From Thecamonas trahens ATCC 50062 (lineage: Eukaryota > Apusozoa > Apusomonadida > Apusomonadidae): DNA of 48,261 nucleotides. Each line of letters starts with the position of its first letter. The first letter of the stretch is position 1. The notes below the pieces were generated by a model. The model was not told the DNA's origin. It made no database searches and was given only the letters and a program-made list of their open reading frames with translations. The position numbers and the translations under genes are program-made. This document shows positions 1 to 9,910 of the stretch, piece by piece. The stretch covers positions 325,843 through 374,103 of the forward strand of contig NW_013657669.1 in the NCBI RefSeq assembly GCF_000142905.1, read 5' to 3'.

Positions 1-212
1 GGGCGGGGGCGAATAGGCGGCGGGCGAATGGGCGGCGGGCGGAAGCGAATGGGCGGCGGGCGGGCCACGGACCGCCTGGCCGACCGACCGCCTGCAACCA
101 CAGCGGGACGACAGCGACAAGGACCTCTCGACCCAAACACCACCACCACCACCACCACCACCACCACCACCACCACCACCACCACCACCACCCCTCTTCA
201 CCACAACCACTC
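1..212 (+). repeat. G-rich 15-mer repeats and (CAC)n tract in the leader of the LRR gene
   Basis: Positions about 8-63 hold three imperfect copies of a 15-base G-rich unit (consensus aatgggcggcgggcg). Positions about 138-192 are an uninterrupted trinucleotide (CAC/ACC) tract of roughly 18 copies, which ends about 20 bases before the ATG at 213. I see no gene here. The C/A-rich, G-poor stretch directly before the ATG matches the leaders of many other genes in the window. Confidence 0.75.
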
Positions 213-1364
213 ATGTCATCCCTGCCCCCGCCCGGTGTCGTCGCTTACGCCGCGGCCGACGACGACTGCCCGCCGCCGGTGCGGACAGCCAATGCCCGAC
301 TGGAGGACGCCGTGGCGGCGCTCCGCGAGACGCCGTCCATCACCAGGCTCATCCTGCGTGGAAATGCGCTCGGCCCGGCAGGCGGTGGCGCGCTGGCCGA
401 GGCGCTGCGCGGAAACACGGCGCTCACCGAGCTCAATCTCGGCAACTGCGAGCTCGGTGCCTGGGGCTGCGCCGCGCTGGCGTCGGCCGTCGCTGCTGCG
501 CCGCGGCTTAAGCTGCTAGACCTGCGGTCAAACGGGGCAGGAACTGACGACTCGGTTCCGCAGGGCGCCGACGAGCCGCCGGCAAGCCAGCTCGATCCCG
601 AAGCATGGATCGCGCCCTTTACCGCCGACTCGCCTGCGCTGCACTCTCTGGATCTGCGGTCAAACGCGCTCGGAACCCGCGCAGGCGTCGCCCTTGCTTC
701 GGGCCTGTGCCTTGCCTCCACTGCCGGAGCAAGCGCGCTGACCTCGCTCAATCTGCGAAACAACAACATGGGTCAGGCTGTCGGTGCCGCTCTCGCCGAC
801 GCGCTCGCCGTCAACACCACCCTCACCGAGCTGATTGTAGCCAACAACGCGATCGGCGGCGAGGGCGCCGCGGCGCTCGCCCGCGTGCTAGGTGACCCAG
901 CCTCTCTGGTCCCACTTCGCCACCTCAATTTGGCGTACAACAACATCGGCGCCATCGGCGCCATCGCCTTTGCCAACCTTCTCGCCCTCCGCCTCACTGG
1001 GTCGGGAGCTCAGAGCGATGCCGCCAATGCCGACGACGACGCCGACGCCGACGCCGCCGCCGACGCGCCCGACACCCCGCCGGTCTTCTCGCTCACTTCG
1101 CTCAACCTCGTCGGCAACGGCATTCCGTTTATCAACGTCAACCGCACGTCCATTCCGCCGCTGCACTCGGACTGCCGGCCCAGCTCGGTGGCGGCGCCGA
1201 GCTCGTCAACGCCGGTCATTCCTGCTGTTGCTTTGTCGCCACCGCCGACGCCGTGGACGGCCTCGCCGTTGATGTCTTTCCGTCGACCACGTGCAGCTCG
1301 CTGCTGCAGCATGCTGCGGTGCAGCAGTGAGTCACGTCCATTTACTGGCTCTTGCCCGACTTGA
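213..1364 (+). CDS. Leucine-rich-repeat protein of the ribonuclease-inhibitor/NLRC3 type
   Basis: The product carries tandem LRRs of about 28 residues with the LxxLxLxxNxLGxxGxxALAxAL pattern (for example TRLILRGNALGPAGGGALAE, TELNLGNCELGAWGCAALA, TSLNLRNNNMGQAVGAALAD). This is the ribonuclease-inhibitor class, so a protein-protein interaction horseshoe is expected. No signal peptide, membrane segment or catalytic domain is visible. Codon pattern is convincing from residue 1 to about 310. The last ~70 codons look unnatural in this frame. The frame that ends at a TGA at 1328-1330 reads with the usual GCC/GTC/CTC bias and would end 11 bases before the neighbouring stop at 1342, instead of overlapping it. 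The true C terminus is therefore probably in that other frame, reached by an indel or a short intron near 1130-1180. Partner and cellular role are unknown. Confidence 0.8.
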   Translation: MSSLPPPGVVAYAAADDDCPPPVRTANARLEDAVAALRETPSITRLILRGNALGPAGGGALAEALRGNTALTELNLGNCELGAWGCAALASAVAAAPRLKLLDLRSNGAGTDDSVPQGADEPPASQLDPEAWIAPFTADSPALHSLDLRSNALGTRAGVALASGLCLASTAGASALTSLNLRNNNMGQAVGAALADALAVNTTLTELIVANNAIGGEGAAALARVLGDPASLVPLRHLNLAYNNIGAIGAIAFANLLALRLTGSGAQSDAANADDDADADAAADAPDTPPVFSLTSLNLVGNGIPFINVNRTSIPPLHSDCRPSSVAAPSSSTPVIPAVALSPPPTPWTASPLMSFRRPRAARCCSMLRCSSESRPFTGSCPT

Positions 1365-2713
1365 GCGCGTTCGCAATCTCGGCGACGTCAAAGACGGTGG
1401 CGACGACCGATCCGACGGCGCCGAGGACAAAGATGCTGCCGTTGAGGATCTTGTCCCACGTAGTCAGCTCGGCCCAGAAGAGCTTGAGGTAGAAGAGGGT
1501 GGGCAGGATAAAGACCACGGCCGAGACCGAAAATGCACCCATGAGCGAGGAGAAGAGGCCAAAGAGAGGGATGGCGATGGCAACGCCAGAGATGATGATG
1601 ACCTCGACCGCGCGGAGCGCATTCTGCTCCAGCCAATACGTCGGGCGCAGCTTGCGCGACGAGAGCAGCGCCTCCTCCATCACACATGTGACTGGGAAGA
1701 GCTGGATGGGGAAAGTGCAGGTGAGAACGACACAGAGTGCAATCTTGACCACCGTGACCAGGACCGAGTGCGGGAGGTTGAGCGTGATGACTGCCTTGGT
1801 CGCAGAGCCAAAAAACAAGTAGCCAAAGAGGCCAAAGGCAGTGTAGATGACAAGCACAGTACTCACCGCCGCATTGATGGTCGCACCGGAAACCTCGGGC
1901 CGTCGCGCAGAGGCGTCGAACGGGAGCACCAGGTTGTGGACGCAAAAGCCAAAGGCGGCGATGCCCCAGAACAGCGGCAAGCTCGTGACATCGGCCGCCT
2001 TGTAGCTCGAGAGCTCGCGGATGCCTTCATGCCGAAAGCCCGACTCGAAAACAACAGCCACCACCACCATGACGCACACCACAGCCAGAGTCGACGTCGG
2101 CGCAAGGACTCGCAGAGAGCGCAGCCAAGAGAGGGCGATGAAGACCGGCGTGACCATGCCAACCCACTCGTGGGTTGCAAATCGCGGAATGAGCGAGTGC
2201 AGGTTGTCTGCCACAAAGATGGTGTAGGCGCAGCAAAAGCCGGCCTGCGTCAGAAACGCCGCCAGCGACGCCACCCGCGCCCCAGCCTTGCCATACGCCA
2301 GCTGTCCAATCTCTGACAGATACAGCACGTTGTGCTTGGGCGCCAGCTTCCGCCGCGTTCGCACCAGCAAGTGCAGCGTGTGCCCCGACATCGCTGCAAA
2401 CAGAATGAGGCAGCCGAGTCCCAGCCAGAGCCCAACGTGCGCCACCCCAAACGGCAGCGCAAGCAGGCCACCACCCACAAACGCCGTCGTCAGCGTCATG
2501 TACCCCGGCAGGACACCTTGTCTGTCATAGCCAGAGCAAGGATGCAGATGCAATGCAGCCAGTCCCCAACCAACAGCCAGCCATTCGAGCCACACAGCAG
2601 GCCATCGAATCGCACCCATACCGCACACCATCATCGCTTTGTCGTGAGCCACGCCAATGACCGCCGGCCACCAACGTTTGCCTGCCACCCGAGACTTTGC
2701 CTCCGCCACCCCC

Positions 2714-2749
<36 letters not shown>

Positions 2750-3002
2750 AACACAAAAGGAACCCGCGCACGTACTTGGGAGTCTCTTCTTCCTTGGCTT
2801 CGGCAGCATGGATCCGCCCGCCGCCCGGAGTCGCCAGCAGCGGCGAGTGCTCGGTGGGCGAGGGGGTGGGCGAGGCCTGGCCGGGAACAACGTTGATGGA
2901 CGAAGTGGCCGCCACCGTGGCCACTTGCGGGACGCCCATCTCGGCGTCCACCGCGTTGGGTCCCATCGCTCCGCTCCGTCCAGTGTGGTACGACCCGAAC
3001 AT
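1342..3002 (-). CDS. Amino acid/auxin permease (AAAP, SLC36/SLC38-like) transporter, two exons
   Basis: This is a predicted proton- or sodium-coupled amino-acid transporter with about 11 membrane helices. The first helix carries the typical AAAP motif (GYMTLTTAFVGGGLLALPFG), followed by helices such as FLTQAGFCCAYTIFVADNLH and a C-terminal block with the IPLFGLFSSLMGAF motif. I place the start at the ATG at 3002 (MFGSYHTGRSG), giving a hydrophilic ~75-residue N-terminal tail. Exon 1 is 3002-2776 and exon 2 is 2521-1342; joined they give 468 residues in frame (TPK-QGVLPGYM). The 254-base intron has a GTACGTG donor and a GACAG acceptor and contains the (CA)n microsatellite. A vacuolar or plasma-membrane site cannot be decided. 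The gene is tail to tail with the LRR gene. Reading through the intron would create a spurious CVCVCV peptide. Confidence 0.85.
2522..2775 (-). other. Intron of the AAAP transporter with a (CA/TG)n microsatellite
   Basis: GTACGTG donor at 2775 and ...GACAG acceptor ending at 2522 on the minus strand. A dinucleotide run of about 16 copies sits at about 2716-2748. Removing the intron restores one continuous AAAP reading frame. Confidence 0.75.
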
Positions 3003-3889
3003 GTTCCGCTCGTTTCCTCTACGCGCACCGTCGAGTGTGCCACCCTCACCTACTTTCCGCCGATGCTGTGTCTCTGTTGCCGCCCTCGCCGCCCCTTTCG
3101 CCCGCTCCACCCATCACTCTCGCTCCCTCAACCGGCCCACCGCTCGGACTGCCTCTACTTTCCGCTGCTGTCGCTCAACAAGTCGCCTACATGGTGGTAG
3201 ACACTATCCCCTTCCGGATCCTCTCATTTCCGCTTCTCTAGTGCATGTCGATCCCGTTTTCTGCGCCGTCTGCGTCCCACCCTCCCGACGCCTCGCAGCC
3301 ACTCTCCTCCTCATTTCCCCTGGCTACGTCACATGATGTGAGATGAGGTCATCACCGCCATTTGCATTGTCCCTACCTCGCACATGCGCCTCGCGGTCAG
3401 GCCTCGCCCTCTATCGCCATACATGCCTGCGTTCTCGGTCGTCCCACTCTCCTTCCGGTGGTCTGCCCCTTCTCCATCGCTCCTTCTCTTGCCCGGCGGT
3501 GACTCCCTCGCTGTTCTGAGTTGACCCAAACTCGGCGCAAATGCGACGGCGAATTGCAGCACAATTTTTTCTGTGATCCGCGGCCGACCGGGACACAGCA
3601 CCAATCCGACAGACAAGTTGCGGAGCCTTTCCACCGCTCCAGACCACCTTCGGCGCAAGATTACTCCCATGCACTCCCGTCTGCTATGGGATGGAAGTCT
3701 TCATGGAGCCACACTCCTTGGCTGTCCGTCCAAGGTCGACCTTGTTCCTCTTCGCCTCCGCCCGGCAAGCGGCTGGCACCGGCGCAAGCGACCGCCAGGT
3801 TCCACCAAGAGGAACACTCGGCGAGGTCGCCCTCTCCCGGCCACACTTGACACTAGTCGCCCAGACATCGGCCAGTCAGTCGTTCACAC
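3003..3889. other. Divergent intergenic region, no gene recognised
   Basis: About 890 bases lie between the minus-strand transporter and the plus-strand SNARE gene. The stretch is CT-rich and more AT-rich than coding sequence. It has no open frame with the local codon bias, and I recognise no tRNA or snRNA. It presumably holds both promoters. Confidence 0.6.
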
Positions 3890-5101
3890 ATGTCAGCAAG
3901 TCAGAGCCATAGCCGGCGGGTGGTGTCGGAGAATGAGGCGTCGGCGGCGGCGTCGGCGGCCATCAAGGCCATGCGGGCAAAGAGGGCTGCCGGCGGCAAG
4001 CGACGGGGCGTGAGCATGGCAGCGGACGGCAGAGCGGTGGACCCGGAAGAGGTGGCGGCGCTGGCGGCGTACGGTGATGTGCCTGTGGGCGAGCTGCGTT
4101 CGCGGCTGGAGCATCTGCTGCAGTACCTCTCGGTCTGCGTCTCGCACCTGATGACCTACGTCGAGTCGGTTGACGGCGCTGCGGTCTCGTCGCCGTCGGG
4201 CGACGCTGCCTCCGTCTCGCGGTTCATGGTCCGCGAGCTGGAGCAGGCTAACGCGCTCTCGGCCGACATTCGATGCCTGCTACGCGTGCTCAAACTCCGA
4301 CTCGTTGGCCCGCGTGGCGTTTATGATCCCTCGCTGCTGGCGGACGAACTGCGCCGGTTCGCCACCTACGGCTCTGCCCTCGCCGATGTCCGCACCACCG
4401 TCCAGCGCCACGCCGAGTTTGCGCAGCACTCTGAAGCCTTTCCGGACGCGCCGACAGTCTCGGACCTGGCGCCGTACGACGAGGATGCAGCCGCTGCGGC
4501 AAGCACGCTCCCGGCCGAGCCTACACGCTCGCGACTCTCGTCGTTTGTCTCGTTCTTCTACCCGTCCAAAGCGCCATCGGCCGACGCTGGCTCGGCCGCC
4601 AGCCGTGAACACGATGCTGCCGTCCCACTGCTCGCCGATCCGGCGCGAGTCGGTAGCGTGGAGCTGCCGCCGGCCGGGCAAGCGCTCGAGCTTGTCTCCA
4701 TTCCATACACCGAGGCCGACGCAGCGGCCGACGCAGCGGCCGAGGCAGCGCTCCGCTCCAAGTCGATCGAAGAGATCGAGTCGGACATGGCCGAGCTCCA
4801 CGCCATGTTCCTCGACGTGGCGGCCATGGTCGAGCAAGATGGCGAGCAGCTGGAAGTCGCCGCCGCCAACATCGAGGAGGCCGACGCCAATGTCGAAGAG
4901 GGGACCCGCACGCTCTCGCTCGCCTCCAAGCTCGCGCACTTTGGCCTCCCGCTGGTCGGCGCAGGCGTCGGCGGCCTCCTCTTTGGTCCGGTGGGCGCCC
5001 TCGCCGGCGCCAAAGGCGCATCTGCCATGGGCGTCACCGCCGCTGGCGCCGGCCTCGGCTGGGCCTCTGTCAAGGGCATCATCAAGGCCGGCCGCCACTA
5101 G
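3890..5101 (+). CDS. STX17: Syntaxin-17-like SNARE with a glycine-zipper membrane hairpin
   Basis: This 403-residue protein looks like an orthologue of syntaxin 17, the Qa-SNARE that in animals acts at ER-mitochondria contacts and in autophagosome-lysosome fusion. Residues about 65-150 are helical and resemble an N-terminal syntaxin bundle. The SNARE motif is at about 290-345 (IEEIESDMAELHAMFLDVAA... to NVEEGTRTL), closely matching the STX17 NVEEGTKNL block. The last ~50 residues are Gly/Ala-rich (LPLVGAGVGGLLFGPVGALA) and form the two short helices with a glycine zipper that define STX17. The ATG at 3890 is preceded by a CA-rich leader. One oddity: ungapped alignment to syntaxins puts Asp (in VEQDGEQLE) at the ionic zero layer, where Gln is expected. 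The N-terminal half is poorly conserved. Confidence 0.8.
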   Translation: MSASQSHSRRVVSENEASAAASAAIKAMRAKRAAGGKRRGVSMAADGRAVDPEEVAALAAYGDVPVGELRSRLEHLLQYLSVCVSHLMTYVESVDGAAVSSPSGDAASVSRFMVRELEQANALSADIRCLLRVLKLRLVGPRGVYDPSLLADELRRFATYGSALADVRTTVQRHAEFAQHSEAFPDAPTVSDLAPYDEDAAAAASTLPAEPTRSRLSSFVSFFYPSKAPSADAGSAASREHDAAVPLLADPARVGSVELPPAGQALELVSIPYTEADAAADAAAEAALRSKSIEEIESDMAELHAMFLDVAAMVEQDGEQLEVAAANIEEADANVEEGTRTLSLASKLAHFGLPLVGAGVGGLLFGPVGALAGAKGASAMGVTAAGAGLGWASVKGIIKAGRH

Positions 5102-5304
5102 CGACGTAAACAGCTAGCGCCTCGTCGGGCCGGGTGGCCAGCCATCCCCCCATCCATCATGCCATCACTCGCACCACTCTCCCCCGCCGTCCCTGACCAT
5201 CCCCACGGCCACCCACTCCTCCTCACGCCTCACACGACCACCTCCTCCCCCTCCACCCCCCCTCCGCCCTCTCCTCTTGCACCCATCACACACCCTCTTT
5301 CCTC

Positions 5305-7445
5305 ATGTGGCGCTCCGCCATCGCTGCCGTCCTCCGCCCGCTCGCCCGCCTTCCGCTCGCCTCGGCCACCTCGGGCGCGTCACGCCCGCACACCCTCGCC
5401 TCTGCCGCATCCACCTCTGCCCCTGCTGCCGCCTCGCTCGCCGGTGCACACGTTCCTCGTGCTTCCCAGCTCGCTCGCCACTGCAGCACCCAGGGCGGAC
5501 GTGGTGGTCGTGGCGGCCGTAGTGGTCGTGGCGGCCGTGGTCGTGGCCGTGGCCGTGGCCGCGGTGGCCGCGGTGGTGGCTACTCGGCTCGCGGGGGAGG
5601 CCCTTCGCCGCCGCCGGCATCACCCATCCATGCCTTCAACACCAAGCTCGCCGGCATGCTCCGCTCGCAGCCGGAAAAGGTCGCCGTCGCCTTGAACCAG
5701 TTCCCGCCGCCTGCCGCGTCGGATGCGGTCGCTGCGGCGCATCGGATGGCGCCGGGGCGACGCCCGATGCCGCGCCCGAGCCCATCGTGCCTGATACACG
5801 GACGTACAACCTCGTTTTGGCTGCGCTGTCACGGACCCGGCAGCTGGAGCAGATCGAGGCAACGCTGGGTGAGATGGGGGTCGGCCAGGCGCCCCTGCCG
5901 GACGTGGTGAGCTACACCACGGCCATGTCGGCTGCGTTTAGCGCCGGAGAGTATGCCGCCGGCATGCGCTACTACGCCCAGATGAAGGACGCCGGCATCA
6001 GCCCGTCGCACATCACCTACCAAGTTCTGCTTACCTCGTTCCTCGCCCGCGGGCAGATGCTCGCCGCGGAGCGAGTGCTTGCTGAGTACGTTCGGACCGA
6101 GGTGGCACCCAAGGCTGAGCGGATGGCCGCGCTTGACGCTGTCGCTGGCGACCACGATGCTGAGGCGAGTGCGGCGAGCCGGAGCGCAGCAGCGCGCAGA
6201 GCCCACGAGCTGGCGGCGTCGCGGGCCAACAAATTTGCCACCTTTGTGGTCTCTGCCTACGCCTCGTCGCGTGGAAACGACTCGCTCACCGTCAACGAGA
6301 TCAGCCGTTTCCTGGACAGGCTGGTCGACGACATGGGTCTGGTCCCGGACGTCAAGCTCTACACCACCCTAGTCTCGTCCTATGCCAAGGCCGGCAAGAT
6401 CGAGGCTGCAGAGGCTACCTTTAAGGTCGTCCGCGATGACGCAGCCAAGCACGGGACTCTGCTCGACGCAGCGGTCTTCAACGCGCTCCTGCACGGCTTG
6501 CTGAAGGCTCGCAGGCTCAGCGACGTCCTCGCCTACCTTCAGGACATGAACGAGGCCGGCATCACCGCGAACACGGTCACGTACTCGATTCTTTTGCAGA
6601 CCCACCTGCGCGGCGGCGACTTTGCCGCCGCTGACTCGGTCTTTGACGCCTTCCGCGCCTCGGGCCTCAAGCCCGACGTCATCATGTACAACATCCTCAT
6701 CGCCGGCCAGCTGCACCGAGTCAAGGCCGCCGCCCGCGCCGCTGCCGCCGCCAATACCACGCCGGCTCCGACCGCCGAGAGCGAGCCCACGACGGATGAT
6801 GCTGCGACAGCCCCGCCGCTCGACGTCGCCGCCTTTTGCCCGCAAATCCTGGAGCTTATGAAGGCCGACGACATCGCGCCCAACGTTCGAACGCTTACCG
6901 CACTGATGGATCTTGCCGCCGCTGCAGGCGCCCCGCACCTCACCTTTGAGCTGCTCGAGGGCATGGAGTCGGCCCACGGGCTCAAGCCCAACGTCTACTC
7001 TTTCAACGTGGCGCTGCGGACTGCGCTCGCCCTTGGCGACTCGGATCGCGCCGACGCGCTGCAGGCTGCCATGCAGGACGCCAACATTTTGCCGGACGTC
7101 GTCACTTTTACCACGCTTGCCCGTTATGGCCACATTTCGGACGACCACCGGCGGTCGTTCATCTCGTTCCTTGTTGCCAAGGGCCTCAAGCCCGACCGCG
7201 GCTCGTACGCCATTGCCCTGCGCGAACTCCTAGCGGCCGGCATGGTCCAGGAGTCATGGCTCCTCTACACCTCGATGCCGCCGCACCTCCGCCGTCGCAT
7301 TCTTGCCCACGGTCTCAAGTCCAAGTTTGAGGCCGCCCTCAGCTCCCTTGATGCCGCGCGCATGGACGATGGCGTCGCCCGTGACGACGCCTGCGCCGTT
7401 GTCCGCGGCGAGTGCAAGCTCGAGGACGTTGCGCCCGAGGCATAA
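5305..7445 (+). CDS. PPR (pentatricopeptide repeat) protein with RGG-rich N terminus, probably mitochondrial; one frame break
   Basis: The N terminus (MWRSAIAAVLRPLARLPLAS) is rich in Arg, Ala, Leu and Ser and free of acidic residues, like a mitochondrial presequence. An Arg-Gly tract (about residues 65-95) follows, then at least ten degenerate 35-residue PPR motifs from about 5790 to 7300 (for example PDTRTYNLVLAALSRTRQLE, PDVKLYTTLVSSYAKAGKIE, ANTVTYSILLQTHLRGGDFA). PPR proteins bind organellar RNA base by base; a role in mitochondrial RNA processing or translation is inferred. Frame 1 (from ATG 5305) and frame 0 (repeats) must be joined between about 5715 and 5785. Either one base is missing near 5738, or there is a 53-base intron at 5728-5780 (GTCGCT...CGAG), which would join in phase but has a weak donor. 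The stop is 10 bases from the stop of the convergent coiled-coil gene. Confidence 0.8.
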
Positions 7446-7455
7446 ATACTGCGTC

Positions 7456-7674
7456 TCATGAGCTCCCTGTCAGCCGCGCCGTCCGCGGGCCGAGCCGCGC
7501 TGTCATAGGCGCACCGGGCGGTCGGACCGGCTTGCGGTTCCTTGGCGGCCGCGCCACGCTTGCTGTTGCCGGTCGTCCTGGCCGTCCACCCGGCCGCGCT
7601 GCCACGCGTGTTCGCATCGACAACCGCGCCGCCTGCGGCGGTGACGGCTGCCGAATGCTGGTCGGCGCCTGCGC

Positions 7675-7710
<36 letters not shown>

Positions 7711-9792
7711 AATAGCCGCGGCGCGGAGTGCGCGGTTCTCTTCGCGCGCCGATCGCAGGTGCTCCTGGCACTGCTCCAGCTCGCGCCGGAGCTGGACAAA
7801 CTGTGCGAACGAGCCGTGACCCTCTCGCACCACCGAAGTGAGGTCGGAGGCGCCGCCTTCGATTGGGATGCGCGGGACGGCGGCACGACGGGCGCTCGCG
7901 GCTGCAGCCCGGGCCTCTGCAGCCTCGGCGCGCGCGGCGGCAGCGGCTTCCTCTGCAGCTGCATGCGCGACGCGCGTGGTCTTGAGCGCATCCTGAAGCT
8001 CGTCGCACAAAGTGCGTACCTCGTTGATCTCAGCCGCTGCTCGCTCGGCCGACTGCTTATGAGCAGTTGCGTCGGCAGTGGCGGCCTCAGCGGCAGCCTT
8101 GGCCTGATGGAGCTCCGACTCGAGCTCGCGGAGGCGTGCGCTTGGCACGCCTGCGCTCATGGCGCCGGACGAGCCTCCCGAGCTCAGCGCCTGCCGCTTC
8201 TCGCGGGCAAGCTGCAGCTCGAGCCTTGCAATGTGGGCCTTGGCTTCAGTAGCAGCCTCGGCCGCGGCGGCAAGCTTAGCCTCGGCGTCGACAACGTGGC
8301 GCTGCAGGACGCTCTCGTTGTCGCGCGACTCGGCAAGCTGCTCGTTCAGTTGCTGCACATCCAGCGCCTGTGCCGACCGGTGAGCAGCAGCAGCAGCAGC
8401 CTTGGCCGCAGCTGCGCCAGCCGCTGCCTCGCTCTGTGCCAGCTGCCGCTTGGCCGTTGCTGCTGCCCGCTGCAGGTTGGCCGACGCCTCGGCGCGGACG
8501 GCGTCGAGCTCGGCGAGGAGCTCGCGCTCCCGAGCAGCGGCAATGGCGCGTGCTTCCAGTACACTCGCCTCGATCTGCGCCGACAAGGCGCTGGCGGCCG
8601 CATCACGCTCCGATGCAAGAACCTGTGCAGCACGAGCTGCATCGGCGCGAGCGGCGTTGGCGTCGGCAACAGCTTGCGCAAGCTCGTCGCGGTGGTTGAT
8701 GCGGGCAAGCTCCGCCTCGCCGACGAGTGAGTTGAGCCGGGCAATCTGATCCTCGGCGTCGCGATTGGCGTCGAGCCATGTCTCTTTGTCCTTGGCGTAC
8801 GCGGTAGTGGCTTCGGTCAGCTCGCGCTTGACTGCGTCGAGCTCAGCCTCGAGCACTTGAATCTGACTTGCCTGCGCGCGCACGTTCTCGGACGTGGCCT
8901 CGACCATGGTGTCTTTCTCGGCCTTGAGCTTGGCGATTTTGGACTCAAAGATGCGGAAGAGCTCCTGCCGGCGCTCGGCCTCGGCAGTTGCCTCGTCTCG
9001 GGCCTCGCGCAGCCGTTCCTTGAGCTCTCCAAGCTGGTTGAACCGGTCCTCGCGAGCCTTGAGGACTTGAGTCTTGAGGGCCTCGCGCTCGTCATCCCAA
9101 CCGCGCCGAGCGGCAGCCTGTCGCTTCTCCACGTCCTTGGCCTCCTGCATCGCCATGTCGCGCTCGGCCTCGACCGCAGCCAGGGTACGGCGGAGGTCCG
9201 GAACAGCTGCAGCGGCCTCGGCGGCAGCCTGCAACTGCTCCATGTTACGGTGGACGGCATCAAGCTCGGCGCGGAGGGCGGCGGCGCTGTCAGCAGCCTC
9301 GCGCTCAGCCTTGGCCGCCCGCTCCTCGGCTGCAATGCGGGCGGCTTCGGCAGCCTCGACCTCGGCGGCAGCAACCTCCACAGCTTGGCTCAACTTGGCC
9401 GAGCTCTCCATCAACTCCTCGTACCGGCTCCGCGACGCCGCAAACTCGGTGCAGAGCGAGTCGAGCTCGGCGGCGCGGGAGTCAGCCCTGCGACGGGCCA
9501 GCGCCAGCTCGTCCTCCTGGGCGGCGCTTCGCGACTCGAGGGCCTTGACTTTGGCGCGTAGGCTCTCTATTGTCTCTGCCTGCTCAGCTATGGTGGCTGC
9601 GTCGGCCGCAGCGCGGACAGCCGCCTCTCCGGCCGCCGCCACCGCCGCCGCCTCGGCCGTCGACACCGTTGCCGCCGACGCCAGCCGGACACGCAACTCC
9701 ATGGCCTCGCGCATGTACTCGTCGCGCTGGCTCTGTAGTGTCCTCCGCTCACGCATCCAGTCGCGCTGCGCTGCAGCCAGCGCGTCGGCCAT
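7456..9792 (-). CDS. Long alanine-rich coiled-coil protein
   Basis: From the ATG at 9792 (MADALAAAQRDWMRERR) the product is 778 residues. Almost all of residues 1-650 show heptad periodicity with abundant Ala, Glu, Arg, Lys and Leu, so a long rod-like coiled coil is expected. The C-terminal ~110 residues are basic and Pro/Arg-rich (RTRVAARPGGRPGRPATA) and follow a Gln-Thr repeat made by a (GTCTGC)n-type hexanucleotide at about 7665-7708. No ATPase head, kinase or membrane segment is visible, so it is not an SMC protein. Structural roles (cytoskeleton, basal body, Golgi tether) are possible, but none is shown by the sequence. The frame is open upstream to 9975, but the CA-rich leader right before 9792 supports the shorter start. 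Confidence 0.75.
7665..7708. repeat. Hexanucleotide (TGCGTC)n repeat inside a coding region
   Basis: About seven copies of a six-base unit. On the minus strand it encodes the Gln-Thr repeat of the coiled-coil protein, so length changes would stay in frame. Confidence 0.8.
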
Positions 9793-9910
9793 GGTGTGCG
9801 GCGTGTGTGTGTGTGTGGGGAGGGAGTCGAGTGGGCGTCCGCAGCAGCAGGTGCATGAGCTCGCTCTTGGGCCACGAAACGGGGTTTGGCAATTTACGCG
9901 GGGACAGCCC

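Noticed and set aside
14-62. G-rich repeats as a telomere or CRISPR array
   Set aside because: There are only three imperfect 15-base units with no spacers, and no telomeric motif is present.
245-769. Antisense open frame opposite the LRR gene
   Set aside because: It is a shadow of the GC-rich coding strand; the LRR frame explains the sequence.
3555-3575. AATTTTTTC as an Sm-site of a spliceosomal snRNA
   Set aside because: No flanking snRNA consensus (U1, U2, U4, U5 or U6) is present.
3329-4013. Open frames of 100-150 codons upstream of and overlapping the SNARE start
   Set aside because: Their amino-acid composition is random-looking, they overlap each other on both strands, and no conserved motif is seen.
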